Assembly: GCA_910583685.1 (NCBI GenBank)
Contig: CAJTXY010000001.1
Span: 20,439 to 84,438 of the forward strand
Direction of reading: 5' to 3'
DNA: 64,000 nt
DNA from: an uncultured Bacilli bacterium
GTDB lineage: Bacteria > Bacillota_I > Bacilli_A > RF39 > UBA660
Position 1 is the stretch's first letter. Each line of letters begins with the position of its first letter. The position numbers were made by a program, and so were the translations under genes. Under the pieces are notes generated by a model. It was not told the origin of the DNA and did not search any database. It was given only the letters and a program-made list of their open reading frames with translations. Below, one piece after another: positions 26,280 to 34,946 of the stretch.

Positions 26280-26846
26280 CTATAAATCTATTTCATTTGC
26301 AATACTACACATTGCAGCAAGGGCAATACTTGCAAATTCTTCTAAATCAATTCCACATTTTTCTATTGCTAACATATAACTACGATTCGCTCCTCTTGCA
26401 AAGCGAGTTTCTTTAAATCTTTTTAAGATAGAAGATACCTTTACACTGTTTACTTTTTTGTCAGGATAACCTCTAGCAATAGCCGAGATAAAGCCACTCA
26501 TTGGATCTGCAGCTAAAAGTGCATACTCTATTTTTGTTTTTGCACGATACCCACATTTTGGATTATGGGCCATAATTGCATTATATAACGTGTCATCCCC
26601 GAAGCCTTCCTCTACTAAAATTTCCTTTGACTTCGGTCCATGTACTGCCATATTTTCCTGCCAAGGGCAAGACTCCTCATCTAAATCATGCAACAGTCCT
26701 GCAATTCCCCACTCTTCTATATGTTCTGAATCCAATTTTTCGGCAAGAGATCTCATAATTGCTTCTACTGCTAAAGAATGTTTAATATAAAAGTCCTCTT
26801 TCACATACTTATTTAAAATTTCAAAAGCTTGTTGTCTTTTTTCCAT
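26280..26846 (-). CDS. HD-domain hydrolase
   Basis: 188 residues, soluble. The HD motif is complete: HSLAVEAIM near residue 20, GLLHDLDEE near 50 (His-Asp pair), MAHNPK near 100 and AADPMSGF near 115. HD hydrolases cleave phosphate esters, often of nucleotides; the short form with HGPKS and HNPK resembles the uncharacterised HDIG-like family. The start at 26846 is set by AGGTGAT three bases upstream. It forms an operon with the tRNA editing gene. The substrate is unknown. Confidence 0.85.
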   Translation of the reverse strand: MEKRQQAFEILNKYVKEDFYIKHSLAVEAIMRSLAEKLDSEHIEEWGIAGLLHDLDEESCPWQENMAVHGPKSKEILVEEGFGDDTLYNAIMAHNPKCGYRAKTKIEYALLAADPMSGFISAIARGYPDKKVNSVKVSSILKRFKETRFARGANRSYMLAIEKCGIDLEEFASIALAAMCSIANEIDL

Positions 26847-26926
26847 CAAATCACCTAAAATGAGTCTATCACATCCCTTATATAAAGTCAAAATTCAAAA
26901 GAAATAAACTTTTTTCTAAAAAATAG

Positions 26927-26956
26927 TTGACAAGTGCTCTTCTTTTATTGTATGAT
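26927..26956 (+). promoter_or_regulatory. Sigma-A promoter of tRNA-Pro
   Basis: Perfect -35 TTGACA (26927-26932), 18-base spacer and -10 TATGAT (26951-26956), 11 bases before the tRNA. Confidence 0.85.
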
Positions 26957-26967
26957 TTAGTTGTCGC

Positions 26968-27044
26968 CGGGAAGTGGCTCAACTTGGTAGAGCACTTGGT
27001 TTGGGACCAAGGGGTTGCAGGTTCAAATCCTGTCTTCCCGACCA
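26968..27044 (+). tRNA. tRNA-Pro (UGG)
   Basis: 77 bases. Acceptor CGGGAAG pairs with CTTCCCG, the anticodon loop TTTGGGA lies between CTTGG and CCAAG, the T loop is GTTCAAATC, and CCA is encoded (27042-27044). Anticodon UGG reads all proline codons with U34 wobble. The tRNA lies between the editing gene and ProRS. Confidence 0.97.
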
Positions 27045-27059
27045 TTATTTAGAATTTGA

Positions 27060-27089
27060 CTTATATCTGATAATGATATGAGTTTTTTT
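27060..27089 (+). terminator. Terminator of tRNA-Pro
   Basis: Stem CTTATATC/GATATGAG (27060-27067 and 27075-27082, one G-U pair) followed by seven T residues. Confidence 0.85.
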
Positions 27090-27138
27090 GTGCCTGCAAT
27101 TCCCCGGTCCCTCCAAGTGCCATTATCAAATACTTATA

Positions 27139-27873
27139 TTATATTTGGTAAAACAAACTTTTTAAATCCCTTTTCTTTATTCGAAAAGCAGTTCCGTGAT
27201 CGTGGATCTTGCCTTTTTTGGATCCCGTTCTAAAAACTCCAATTGTAAAGCATATTGTTATCTTTCCCTTCTCTATTGATTTTAAAAAGCACGAAAAGTT
27301 TCGTAAATGATATAGTTTAAGTGAAGTATATTGAAAATATTTTTCAGTACCTACTCTTTTTTCTTTGGCATCAATATAAGCCAGAATCGTAAGCTTTCTT
27401 TCTAACTTTTCCTTTAGCAAGCGAAAAGTCCAAAAGGTTTCCTTATCAATTAATTGTGAATTTCTGTAAATACATAAATATATTTTTTCTTCAAGGTAGT
27501 CTATTTCTAGTTTATATGAATACCAAAGTCCTATTTTTTGCTTTTCTATAGCATTTACTTCTCCTTTTAATACCTTGCAATATTTCAAAATACGATCAGG
27601 ATACCCATACATTTGTTGTAATCTTTTAATTTCAAATAAATATCTTCCATCGGGTGTTGCATTAAATAATGTTGTATAAGACTTACTATATTTTTTGTGG
27701 GTTTTTAACTCAATTCCTAAGTAATCGGGAAATTCAAAATTTTCTTTTTCTTTTCCTAATAATTTTTCAAGAGTAAGTCCTATACTCCCCTTTCCTTCAT
27801 TCACACTTTTTACCCATCCTAACTTTTTTACTTTTTTAAATTCTTTTTGTAATTGTTGCATTTCTTTTTTCAT
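27139..27873 (-). CDS. MvaI/BcnI-MutH-like PD-(D/E)XK endonuclease
   Basis: 244 residues. The MutH/MvaI fold pattern is plain: GSIGLTLEKLLG near residue 30, the metal-binding core PDYLGIELKTHK near 50 (Asp then Glu-x-Lys), SYTTLFNATP near 65, and a late HDHGTAFRIK motif near 225 as in MvaI/BcnI restriction endonucleases. It most likely cuts DNA at a short site or nicks it as MutH does. No DNA methyltransferase or other restriction gene is near, so whether it restricts foreign DNA or serves repair is open. AGGAGG lies seven bases before the ATG. Confidence 0.75.
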   Translation of the reverse strand: MKKEMQQLQKEFKKVKKLGWVKSVNEGKGSIGLTLEKLLGKEKENFEFPDYLGIELKTHKKYSKSYTTLFNATPDGRYLFEIKRLQQMYGYPDRILKYCKVLKGEVNAIEKQKIGLWYSYKLEIDYLEEKIYLCIYRNSQLIDKETFWTFRLLKEKLERKLTILAYIDAKEKRVGTEKYFQYTSLKLYHLRNFSCFLKSIEKGKITICFTIGVFRTGSKKGKIHDHGTAFRIKKRDLKSLFYQI

Positions 27874-28236
27874 TCTATTTCCTCCTACTTTATTATTAGA
27901 AAAAAAAGAAGATTTTCGATATTATTTGAAAAAAACAAGAAAAATATATCATTCCAAGTTGTATATAAGTCTAAGCATTGATCGTTCTATAACTTTCATA
28001 GTCAACTAAGGCAAGTACTTTTATATAACTGATTTCTATCTTTTAATCTCCATACAATGTGTTGTTTCAATTGTAATTTGTTTCCCCATTTCTAAATTAA
28101 AAATATTGAAAAGCAATTTTAAACTTGAGTTACTGTATTTAATAGCCAATTTTTCTCAATAGCACTTTTCCTTCTTGGTTGTAATTTGAGCTTTATCACT
28201 TTTCTATATTTTATATGAGACTACGCCTATTTCTCA
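27874..28236. other. Intergenic stretch between the nuclease and ProRS genes
   Basis: 363 bases, very AT-rich, separating two divergent genes. No credible frame, tRNA or T-box-like leader was found. The ProRS promoter lies at its right end. Confidence 0.5.
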
Positions 28237-28265
28237 TTGCAGGATATACCTATTTATGGTAAAAT
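28237..28265 (+). promoter_or_regulatory. Sigma-A promoter of proS
   Basis: TTGCAG (28237-28242), 17-base spacer and TAAAAT (28260-28265), 33 bases before the proS start codon. The leader is thus short, leaving no room for a T-box regulator. Confidence 0.75.
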
Positions 28266-28298
28266 ACTAGCAGATAGCAATTTGAAGGAGGAGAAATT

Positions 28299-29741
28299 AT
28301 GTCAAAGACAGACAAATATGTAAAAGCTATAACATCACAAAATGATGATTTTGCACAATGGTATACAGATGTTGTTAAAGAGGCAAAACTTTGTGATTAT
28401 TCTGGTGTAAAAGGATGCTTAAACTACTTACCGAATGGTTATGCCCTTTGGGAAAATATTCAAAAAGACTTAGATCAAAGATTTAAAGATACAGGAGTTG
28501 AAAATGTTTACTTGCCAGTTTTGATTCCTGAGAGTCTAATGGAAAAAGAAGGAGATCATATTGAAGGATTCGCTCCAGAAGTTGCTTGGGTTACACACGG
28601 TGGAATTGAACGCCTTGAAGAAAGGTTCTGTATTCGTCCAACCTCTGAAACACTATTCTGTGATCACTGGCAAAAGACAGTAAAGTCATACCGTGATTTA
28701 CCAAAAGTATGGAATCAATGGAACTCTGTATTACGTTGGGAAAAAACAACAAGACCATTTTTACGTTCTCGTGAATTCTTATGGCAAGAAGGTCACACTT
28801 TACACGCAACAGCAGAAGAGGCTCGCGAGAGAACACAAATGATGCTAGATGTTTATTATGATTTTGTAACAGAAGATTTGGCAATTCCACTTATTAAAGG
28901 AAGAAAAACGGAAAGCGAAAAATTTGCAGGTGCTGAAGAGACTTATACGATTGAGTCTATGATGAAAGATGGAAAGGCACTACAATCTGGTACCAGTCAT
29001 TTCTTTGGTCACGGATTCCCAGATGCTTTTGATATTAAATATTTAGATCAAAATAACCAACTTCACAGTGCATATGAAACATCGTGGGGGCTTTCTACTC
29101 GTATTATTGGTGCCATCATTATGGTTCATGGTGATGACTCAGGACTTGTACTGCCACCAAGAATAGCACCTACACAAGCAATGATTATTCCTATTGCACA
29201 ACATAAGGAAGGTGTATTAGAGAAAGCAGAAGAACTTTTAACATCTTTAAAAAATGCTAATATTCGTACAAAAATAGATGATAGTGAAAAAACGCCTGGT
29301 TATAAGTTTGCACAACAGGAAGTTCTTGGAATTCCAGTTCGTATTGAAATAGGTCCTAAAGATATTGAAGAAAATCAAGTGGTAGTCGTACGCCGCGATA
29401 ACCACGAAAAAATCACTATTAAAATTGATGAGGTTACAGTAAAACTTCCAGAGATTTTTGAAACTATTCAAAAAGATATGTACCGTCGGGCTAAAGAGTT
29501 TTTGGACTCTCATTTAGATAGTGCAACTACAATGGAGGAAATGGTAGAAAAATTTAAAACCAATCGTGGATTTATCAAGGCGATGTGGTGTGGAGATGAA
29601 GTTTGTGAGGGAGAGATCAAATATGAAACAGGCGGTGCCGGTTCTCGTTGTATTCCTTTTGATAGCAAACACCTATCTGATAAGTGTATCTATTGTGGTA
29701 AAGAAGCAAAGCATATGGTTATTTGGGGAAAATCATATTAA
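28299..29741 (+). CDS. proS: Prolyl-tRNA synthetase, archaeal/eukaryal-type
   Basis: 480 residues. Class IIa synthetase charging tRNA-Pro. Motif 2 reads RWEKTTRPFLRSREFLWQEG near residue 150, the GTSHFFG substrate region is near 230 and motif 3 (GLVLPPRIAPTQ) near 285. The anticodon-binding domain follows. The C-terminal domain carries four Cys (MWCGDEVCEG, SRCIPFD, CIYCGK) and a terminal Tyr, typical of the archaeal/eukaryal-like form. There is no ~180-residue INS editing insert, so mischarged Ala must be cleared in trans, presumably by the product of 25787-26269. GGAGGAG precedes the ATG. Confidence 0.97.
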   Translation: MSKTDKYVKAITSQNDDFAQWYTDVVKEAKLCDYSGVKGCLNYLPNGYALWENIQKDLDQRFKDTGVENVYLPVLIPESLMEKEGDHIEGFAPEVAWVTHGGIERLEERFCIRPTSETLFCDHWQKTVKSYRDLPKVWNQWNSVLRWEKTTRPFLRSREFLWQEGHTLHATAEEARERTQMMLDVYYDFVTEDLAIPLIKGRKTESEKFAGAEETYTIESMMKDGKALQSGTSHFFGHGFPDAFDIKYLDQNNQLHSAYETSWGLSTRIIGAIIMVHGDDSGLVLPPRIAPTQAMIIPIAQHKEGVLEKAEELLTSLKNANIRTKIDDSEKTPGYKFAQQEVLGIPVRIEIGPKDIEENQVVVVRRDNHEKITIKIDEVTVKLPEIFETIQKDMYRRAKEFLDSHLDSATTMEEMVEKFKTNRGFIKAMWCGDEVCEGEIKYETGGAGSRCIPFDSKHLSDKCIYCGKEAKHMVIWGKSY

Positions 29742-29745
29742 AAAT

Positions 29746-29778
29746 AAAAGAACATTTCAAAATGAATTGTTCTTTTTT
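29746..29778. terminator. Bidirectional terminator between proS and the convergent gene
   Basis: Stem AAAGAACA/TGTTCTTT with an inner TTTCA/TGAAT part, flanked by A and T runs so that it can serve both strands. Confidence 0.8.
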
Positions 29779-30529
29779 ATTTTGTACTTAAATACCATTC
29801 TTTAATTGCGGTGCTACCTTCCTTTGCAAGGCCTGCAATAAGTGAAAACGATATTTTGAAACTATTTTTCATTGTCTTAAAGTCTTCCCTTGCCTGATGG
29901 CAAACATCTTCATAGTTTGTACAAATTTTATTGGTTGTTTCTAAATATGTTACGATAATTTTGGATTTCAAGTTAGAAGTTTCTTGTTTAAGGTATTCCT
30001 TATAATTTGGAAAGTGTTGGTCAATCTTGGAATCAATAGAAAGAGCAATTTTTAATGCTTGAAGTTTCGCACTACTACTTAACTCTTTAAATGTTTTTCC
30101 ATAAATTGTTCCTCCATGAAATAGGAACTGGTATATTGTACTTACACCATTTTTTAGATGTTCTCGAAGAGACGAATCTTGTTCTGAGTTAGAAGCATAA
30201 CGTTCTTGTTCTAAAAAGTAGTTTACAATTTCACTATCACTAGCAGAAGTACTTTCTTGATTCGTATTAACATCAGGGTTAGAGTGATTGGTAGAATTTT
30301 CTATTTTTTGATTTTCTTTAACCTCTTCTTCCCTTTTTTGCTCTTCTTTCTCTATTATCTTTCCTGCGTTTGTAATACTTCTTGTAACTTCTTTTCCATC
30401 TATCTTTACCTCTTTATAGTCCTGTTCTTGCATTATAAAAACAATAAGTCCTATACTAAGGAGCGCAATGAAAACACCACTGAAAAAAATTATAATATAT
30501 TTTTTATTTAATGATTCTTTTACTTGCAT
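29777..30529 (-). CDS. Single-pass membrane protein of unknown function
   Basis: 250 residues. One hydrophobic segment (IIIFFSGVFIALLSIGLIVF) at about residues 12-32. A Glu/Lys-rich and then Asn/Ser-rich region (to ~95) and a helical soluble domain with two Cys (KICTNYEDVCHQ) follow, so the bulk is probably outside the cell. No family is recognised. It lies 17 bases behind the exonuclease gene with an AGGTGAT site, at the end of a mutY-xth-orf unit. Its presence there does not by itself suggest a repair role. Confidence 0.6.
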   Translation of the reverse strand: MQVKESLNKKYIIIFFSGVFIALLSIGLIVFIMQEQDYKEVKIDGKEVTRSITNAGKIIEKEEQKREEEVKENQKIENSTNHSNPDVNTNQESTSASDSEIVNYFLEQERYASNSEQDSSLREHLKNGVSTIYQFLFHGGTIYGKTFKELSSSAKLQALKIALSIDSKIDQHFPNYKEYLKQETSNLKSKIIVTYLETTNKICTNYEDVCHQAREDFKTMKNSFKISFSLIAGLAKEGSTAIKEWYLSTK

Positions 30530-30546
30530 TTATATATCACCTACTT

Positions 30547-31314
30547 CTATTGTACGATATTCTCCTTCATTTGTATACCAACGGGACAATGATCACTTCC
30601 ATAAACAGAAGAATATATATGAACATCCTCTACTTTTTTTATCCATCTTTTTGAAATTAAAAAGTAATCAATACGCCACCCTATATTCCTTTCTCTAACT
30701 CCTTTCATATAACTCCACCACGTATAGGCCTCTAATTTATCTGGGTAAAAGTTGCGATAGATATCAACTAGGCCTAAATTCAACAGGTTTGTAAATGCTA
30801 GTCTTTCTTCGTCTGTAAATCCTGCATTTCCACGATTTTGTTTTGCATTTTTAATGTCCATTTCTGTATGTGCAACATTGAAGTCTCCACAAATAATTAC
30901 TGGTTTTTCTTTATCTAGTTTTCTTATATATCTCCGAAACTCCTTTTCCCATTCAATTCTAAATTCCATTCTAGCTAGAGTTCTTTGTACATTTGGAACA
31001 TAAACGTTTACTAAATAGAATTCTTTATATTCCAATGTCAACAGTCGTCCTTCACAGTCAAAGGCTTTCTTTCCTATTCCATAAGTTACTGTTAACGGTT
31101 CTTGTTTTGTATAAATTAACACCCCTGAATACCCTTTTCTTTCAGCTGCATTTAAATACTCATAATAATTTTGTGGGTGAAAATCATATTGCTCTTTGGT
31201 TGCCTTTACTTCTTGTAAGCAGACAATATCGGCATCTGTCTGTTCAAAAAAAATGCGGAAGCCTTTTCTTAGACAGGCACGGAATCCTGCTACATTCCAA
31301 GAGACTATTTTCAT
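30547..31314 (-). CDS. xth: Exodeoxyribonuclease III / AP endonuclease
   Basis: 255 residues. Mg-dependent exonuclease/endonuclease/phosphatase fold: VSWNVAGFR, IVCLQEVKA (metal Glu), AERKGYSGV, NVYVPN, GDFNVAHTEMDI and the C-terminal GWRIDYF plus SDHCPVG with the catalytic His. It nicks abasic sites and removes 3'-blocking groups. The ATG overlaps the mutY stop by four bases, so AP-site cleavage is translated together with the glycosylase that makes the AP site. Confidence 0.95.
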   Translation of the reverse strand: MKIVSWNVAGFRACLRKGFRIFFEQTDADIVCLQEVKATKEQYDFHPQNYYEYLNAAERKGYSGVLIYTKQEPLTVTYGIGKKAFDCEGRLLTLEYKEFYLVNVYVPNVQRTLARMEFRIEWEKEFRRYIRKLDKEKPVIICGDFNVAHTEMDIKNAKQNRGNAGFTDEERLAFTNLLNLGLVDIYRNFYPDKLEAYTWWSYMKGVRERNIGWRIDYFLISKRWIKKVEDVHIYSSVYGSDHCPVGIQMKENIVQ

Positions 31315-32351
31315 TTTTTCACCTCATTTATTACTATTTCTAGAAATGGTTGAAATGCACTTGGAAGTGCATATTTTTTTATAATCGTATCTAAGTCTAA
31401 CCAAAGATAGTCTTTAGACTCTTCTTCTACTTTTATGATGAAACTTTCCATTTGCCATTTTAAATGAGTGAAGATATGTGTATAAGAACCACTTGGTTTT
31501 ATTGAGGTTACAGTCATAGAGCAATCTAACAAATATTGTTTTACCTCTTCTTTAGTATAAGTACCTAAAAGATTGGGAAACTCCCATAAATTTTTAAGCA
31601 GGCCCGAATCCTTTCTTTTATGAAGGGCAACTTTGTTACCGCATAACAGAAGGAGTACTACATACTTTTGGTTTTTCTTTTCCCTTTTCTCTTTGCGAAC
31701 GGGAATGTTCATAAATGTATGCTTTTCTTTTGCTTTACAGAAATCTTTTAACGGACAGAGATTACATTTAGGTATCCCATTTGGAATACAGATTACTTCG
31801 CCAAGTTCCATTAAGGCTTCATTAAACATTCCTGATTCTTTGGGTACAATTTTCATAAGACTTTCCCGCACACTTTTCCGTACTTTCACTTCATCAATGT
31901 TTTCCTTACTATTTTTAAGTCTTGAGTAGACTCTGAGTACATTTCCATCGATTGTAACTTCTTTTAATGAAAAGCAAATGGAAGCAATGGCACTGGCAGT
32001 ATATTCCCCAATGCCTGGAAGTGCAATGATATCTTCAAACTTATCAGGGAATCTACCATTAAACTTTTCTTCTATTTCTATCGCTGCTTTTTTTAGATTC
32101 CTTGCTCTGTTATAATAGCCCAGTCCTTCCCAGAGCTTCATCAGTTTATCATCTTCTACTCGTGCTAAAGCAGAAATGGTTGGTAGTTCACTCATAAAGC
32201 GTTCATAATAGGGAATGACTGCTTCAATTCTTGTCTGTTGTAACATCACCTCAGAGATCCAGATGTGATAAGGATTTTTATTCAGTCTCCAAGGAAGAAC
32301 TCTTCTTGTTTTTTGATACCAATTTAATAAAGGGTCTACTATTCTTTTCAT
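31311..32351 (-). CDS. mutY: A/G-specific adenine glycosylase
   Basis: 346 residues. Removes A opposite 8-oxoguanine. Helix-hairpin-helix-Pro/Asp core (LPGIGEYTASAIAS near residue 110) and VDGN-type catalytic Asp region (VTIDGNVLRV). The iron-sulfur cluster loop C-x7-C-x2-C-x5-C reads CIPNGIPKCNLCPLKDFC near residue 190. A C-terminal NUDIX-like domain (ETLWEF-type LLKNLWEFPNL) checks the oxidised base. The start at 32351 has GGAG nine bases upstream; a GTG 15 bases earlier overlaps that site. It is first gene of a coupled oxidative-damage operon. Confidence 0.95.
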   Translation of the reverse strand: MKRIVDPLLNWYQKTRRVLPWRLNKNPYHIWISEVMLQQTRIEAVIPYYERFMSELPTISALARVEDDKLMKLWEGLGYYNRARNLKKAAIEIEEKFNGRFPDKFEDIIALPGIGEYTASAIASICFSLKEVTIDGNVLRVYSRLKNSKENIDEVKVRKSVRESLMKIVPKESGMFNEALMELGEVICIPNGIPKCNLCPLKDFCKAKEKHTFMNIPVRKEKREKKNQKYVVLLLLCGNKVALHKRKDSGLLKNLWEFPNLLGTYTKEEVKQYLLDCSMTVTSIKPSGSYTHIFTHLKWQMESFIIKVEEESKDYLWLDLDTIIKKYALPSAFQPFLEIVINEVKK

Positions 32352-32444
32352 ATACTTCTTCTCCACTCAAATCATATCATATTTTGACAAAAGAAAAAAG
32401 AACTATACTACTGTTCTAATTTTTTCTATGTTTTTTTAAATAGT

Positions 32445-33893
32445 CTATTTATATTTAATATCCCTAACACTTGGTCCTTTTATGCATTCACCATCTATTG
32501 TAAATCTGGAACTGTGGCATGGACAATCCCAAGTTTTTTCCTCCTTGTTAAAAATTAGGCTGCATCCTAAGTGCGGACACTTATTATAAACAATATGCTT
32601 TTGGCCTTGTTCATCTATATAAATGCCTAGGCTTGTTCCATCCTCCCTATCAAACGTAAGGGTTTGTGGGTACCATATTTTCTTTTTGGCTAGTTTGGCC
32701 CCCAAAAAGGATTTTGTTTGTCCAAATAAATAATAAGGCATTTTTAAATAGAATGACGAGTTTCTCCTTCGTGGATCCAATAAGTTTTTGAATTCGTTTT
32801 CTTGATACTTTATTAGATCTGATAGTATTTTTCCTGCTAAAACCCCATTAGTCATTCCCCAAGTGTTATACCCTACTCCTATATACATATTGTGCTTTAC
32901 TTTTCCAATATAGGGCAGATGGTCTGGAGTCATAATATCGATATTACTATATTTTTCTATTATATTCTTCTCTTCGAGTCCAAAAATATCTTTTACACGT
33001 TGAAAATGCCTTTCATCATTTTGATTGAATGCTATATTATGACTTTCGGCAAGACAGATCTGATAGATTTTTCCTTTATCTTCATAAAATCTGGTAGAAT
33101 AAGTAGGATTACTTGAACTGATGCAACTATATCCACCATCTTTTTCTACTTCACTTACTATGATATAGGACTTTTCTATCCATGAATGAACTGGCAAAAA
33201 GAAAGAAGAAAAGAGTGGTGGGTAGTGACAAGCAAAAATTACTCTTTTCGCCTTTATCTTTGCATTTTTACTATAGCAGTTATAGTAGTCATCCTGCTGT
33301 TTTATCTCTATAATTGGACTGTTTTCATAAATTGGCACTTTACTACTTTTTAAAATATCATACAGTGCACTTAAATATTTTAAAGGATGAAAAGTATAGG
33401 TATCTTCGATGCAGTAGGAGTTATATGTTGTTATCTTTTCTGGCAACTTTTTAGGAACTACATCGACTCCTTGTTCTTTCAAAAATGATATTTCTCTATT
33501 TAATGGCTCTATTTCTTTTTCTGTATTTGCAAATACAAAAGATGGGGTCTTTTTGAAATCACAAATAATATTTTCGCATTTGATGATTTCTTTTAAATAG
33601 GAAATTGCTTCTTTTTGGGACTTTAAATACATTTGAGCACTTTCTTTATTTAGTGCATTTTCTATTTGGGTATAGATTCTTTGTTGAAAATAGGTTACTT
33701 TTGCAGTTGTGTTTAAAGTAACTCCATAGCCAAAATTAGAGGCATCTACTACTGCTATACTGGGATGATCTTTTAGGTAATAAGCTGTTGTTAAACCTGT
33801 AATTCCTGCTCCAACAATTAAAACATCTACTGTTATGTCCTCTTTTAATTCTACTGCTTTTCTTGTTTTTACTGTTTTATTCCATATACTCAT
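32445..33893 (-). CDS. FAD-dependent oxidoreductase with C-terminal Rieske domain
   Basis: 482 residues. The N-terminal dinucleotide fold (DVLIVGAGITGLTTAYYL near residue 22) belongs to the DadA/GlpO-type FAD amine oxidoreductases; the FAD-contacting GVGYNTWGMTNG is near residue 345. The C-terminal ~85 residues form a Rieske [2Fe-2S] domain with CPHLGC and CPCHSSRF ligands. Fusions of this order are known in Firmicutes, with unresolved substrates. Electrons could pass between the flavin and the cluster. The start at 33893 has GGTGA five bases upstream. It is flanked by the DUF362 gene and not clearly in an operon with it. Confidence 0.85.
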   Translation of the reverse strand: MSIWNKTVKTRKAVELKEDITVDVLIVGAGITGLTTAYYLKDHPSIAVVDASNFGYGVTLNTTAKVTYFQQRIYTQIENALNKESAQMYLKSQKEAISYLKEIIKCENIICDFKKTPSFVFANTEKEIEPLNREISFLKEQGVDVVPKKLPEKITTYNSYCIEDTYTFHPLKYLSALYDILKSSKVPIYENSPIIEIKQQDDYYNCYSKNAKIKAKRVIFACHYPPLFSSFFLPVHSWIEKSYIIVSEVEKDGGYSCISSSNPTYSTRFYEDKGKIYQICLAESHNIAFNQNDERHFQRVKDIFGLEEKNIIEKYSNIDIMTPDHLPYIGKVKHNMYIGVGYNTWGMTNGVLAGKILSDLIKYQENEFKNLLDPRRRNSSFYLKMPYYLFGQTKSFLGAKLAKKKIWYPQTLTFDREDGTSLGIYIDEQGQKHIVYNKCPHLGCSLIFNKEEKTWDCPCHSSRFTIDGECIKGPSVRDIKYK

Positions 33894-33957
33894 ATTATTC
33901 ACCATTATTAGTATTGGCAAACTTTCTATTTTTAGACTTAAAATTTATTTTGTAGGC

Positions 33958-34848
33958 TTATTTTTCTTCTTCATCTATTACTATTAATTCATAGTTTCTA
34001 GTTCCCACATTTTGCTTTTCGGCACTTTCAATTGTAAGTAGACCATTTCGCGATTCAATTCTTTCTATTAAGTGATCTTTTCCTTTATCTTCTGCGTTGT
34101 AGACTAAATCGATACAAGCCTGGTCTAGTGCAACAGGATCTGTGGATGCTAGAAGTCCAATATCCTTCATACAAGGGTCTTCTGCTACAGCACAACAATC
34201 ACAATCCACTGACATATTTACCATAGCATTAAGGTAGACTATTTTACCTTGATAAAAATCTGTAATTGTTTTGGCTGCATCTGCCATTGATTTTAAAAAT
34301 AAGTTATGATCTACTTGAAACATATCTTCATAGCTTGCATTTTCCTTCCCACCTGTATGAATATATCTTTTTCCTGCAGATGAGGCTAGGCCTATCGAAA
34401 TATTTTTAATTGCTCCTCCGAAGCCACCCATAGGATGTCCTTTAAAATGTGATAATACTATCATAGCATCATAGTCTTTCATTTTAGCACCAACAAAGTT
34501 TTTCTGGATTACTTCTCCGCTTTTATTTTCTAAAGTCATATCTTCCTCACTGTCTAAGATATCAACTTCAAAATATTTGCTCCATCCGTGTTTTTCTAGC
34601 AGTTCTTTGTGCTTTTCTGTTGTATTTCTTGCACCTTCATAAGCAGTATTACATTCTACTACAACACCTCCTATTGCGTCCATCATTGGCTTTACAAATT
34701 CTGGTTTCATATAGTTTTGATTTCCTTCCTCACCAGAATGCAACTTCACAGCAATGCGTCCAGATAGATTGGTATTTAATTTTCGATACAATTTTATTAA
34801 TCCCTCACCACTAATTTCTTTGGTAAAATATACTTTTGCTTTTTCCAT
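33958..34848 (-). CDS. DUF362 protein
   Basis: 296 residues. The opening KVYFTKEISG and AVKLHSGEEGNQNYMKPEFV, followed by VVECNTAYEGARNTTEKH and VLSHFKGHPMGGFGGAIKN, match DUF362. Members are of unclear function and often carry ferredoxin clusters. Here there is no CxxCxxC ferredoxin tail, only CDCCAVAEDPC near residue 215, which may bind an iron-sulfur cluster. No signal peptide. GGAGG precedes the ATG. Confidence 0.85.
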   Translation of the reverse strand: MEKAKVYFTKEISGEGLIKLYRKLNTNLSGRIAVKLHSGEEGNQNYMKPEFVKPMMDAIGGVVVECNTAYEGARNTTEKHKELLEKHGWSKYFEVDILDSEEDMTLENKSGEVIQKNFVGAKMKDYDAMIVLSHFKGHPMGGFGGAIKNISIGLASSAGKRYIHTGGKENASYEDMFQVDHNLFLKSMADAAKTITDFYQGKIVYLNAMVNMSVDCDCCAVAEDPCMKDIGLLASTDPVALDQACIDLVYNAEDKGKDHLIERIESRNGLLTIESAEKQNVGTRNYELIVIDEEEK

Positions 34849-34946
34849 ATATTTATTTCCTCCTATTTCTATTTATTTTACCATACTTATGTCAATTTTA
34901 AAATCAAGTAATAAAAACACCAAATACTTATTTTCTATTTGATGCT

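Noticed and set aside
28020..28236. T-box leader before proS
   Set aside because: The good promoter lies only 33 bases before the start codon, so no leader of sufficient length exists.
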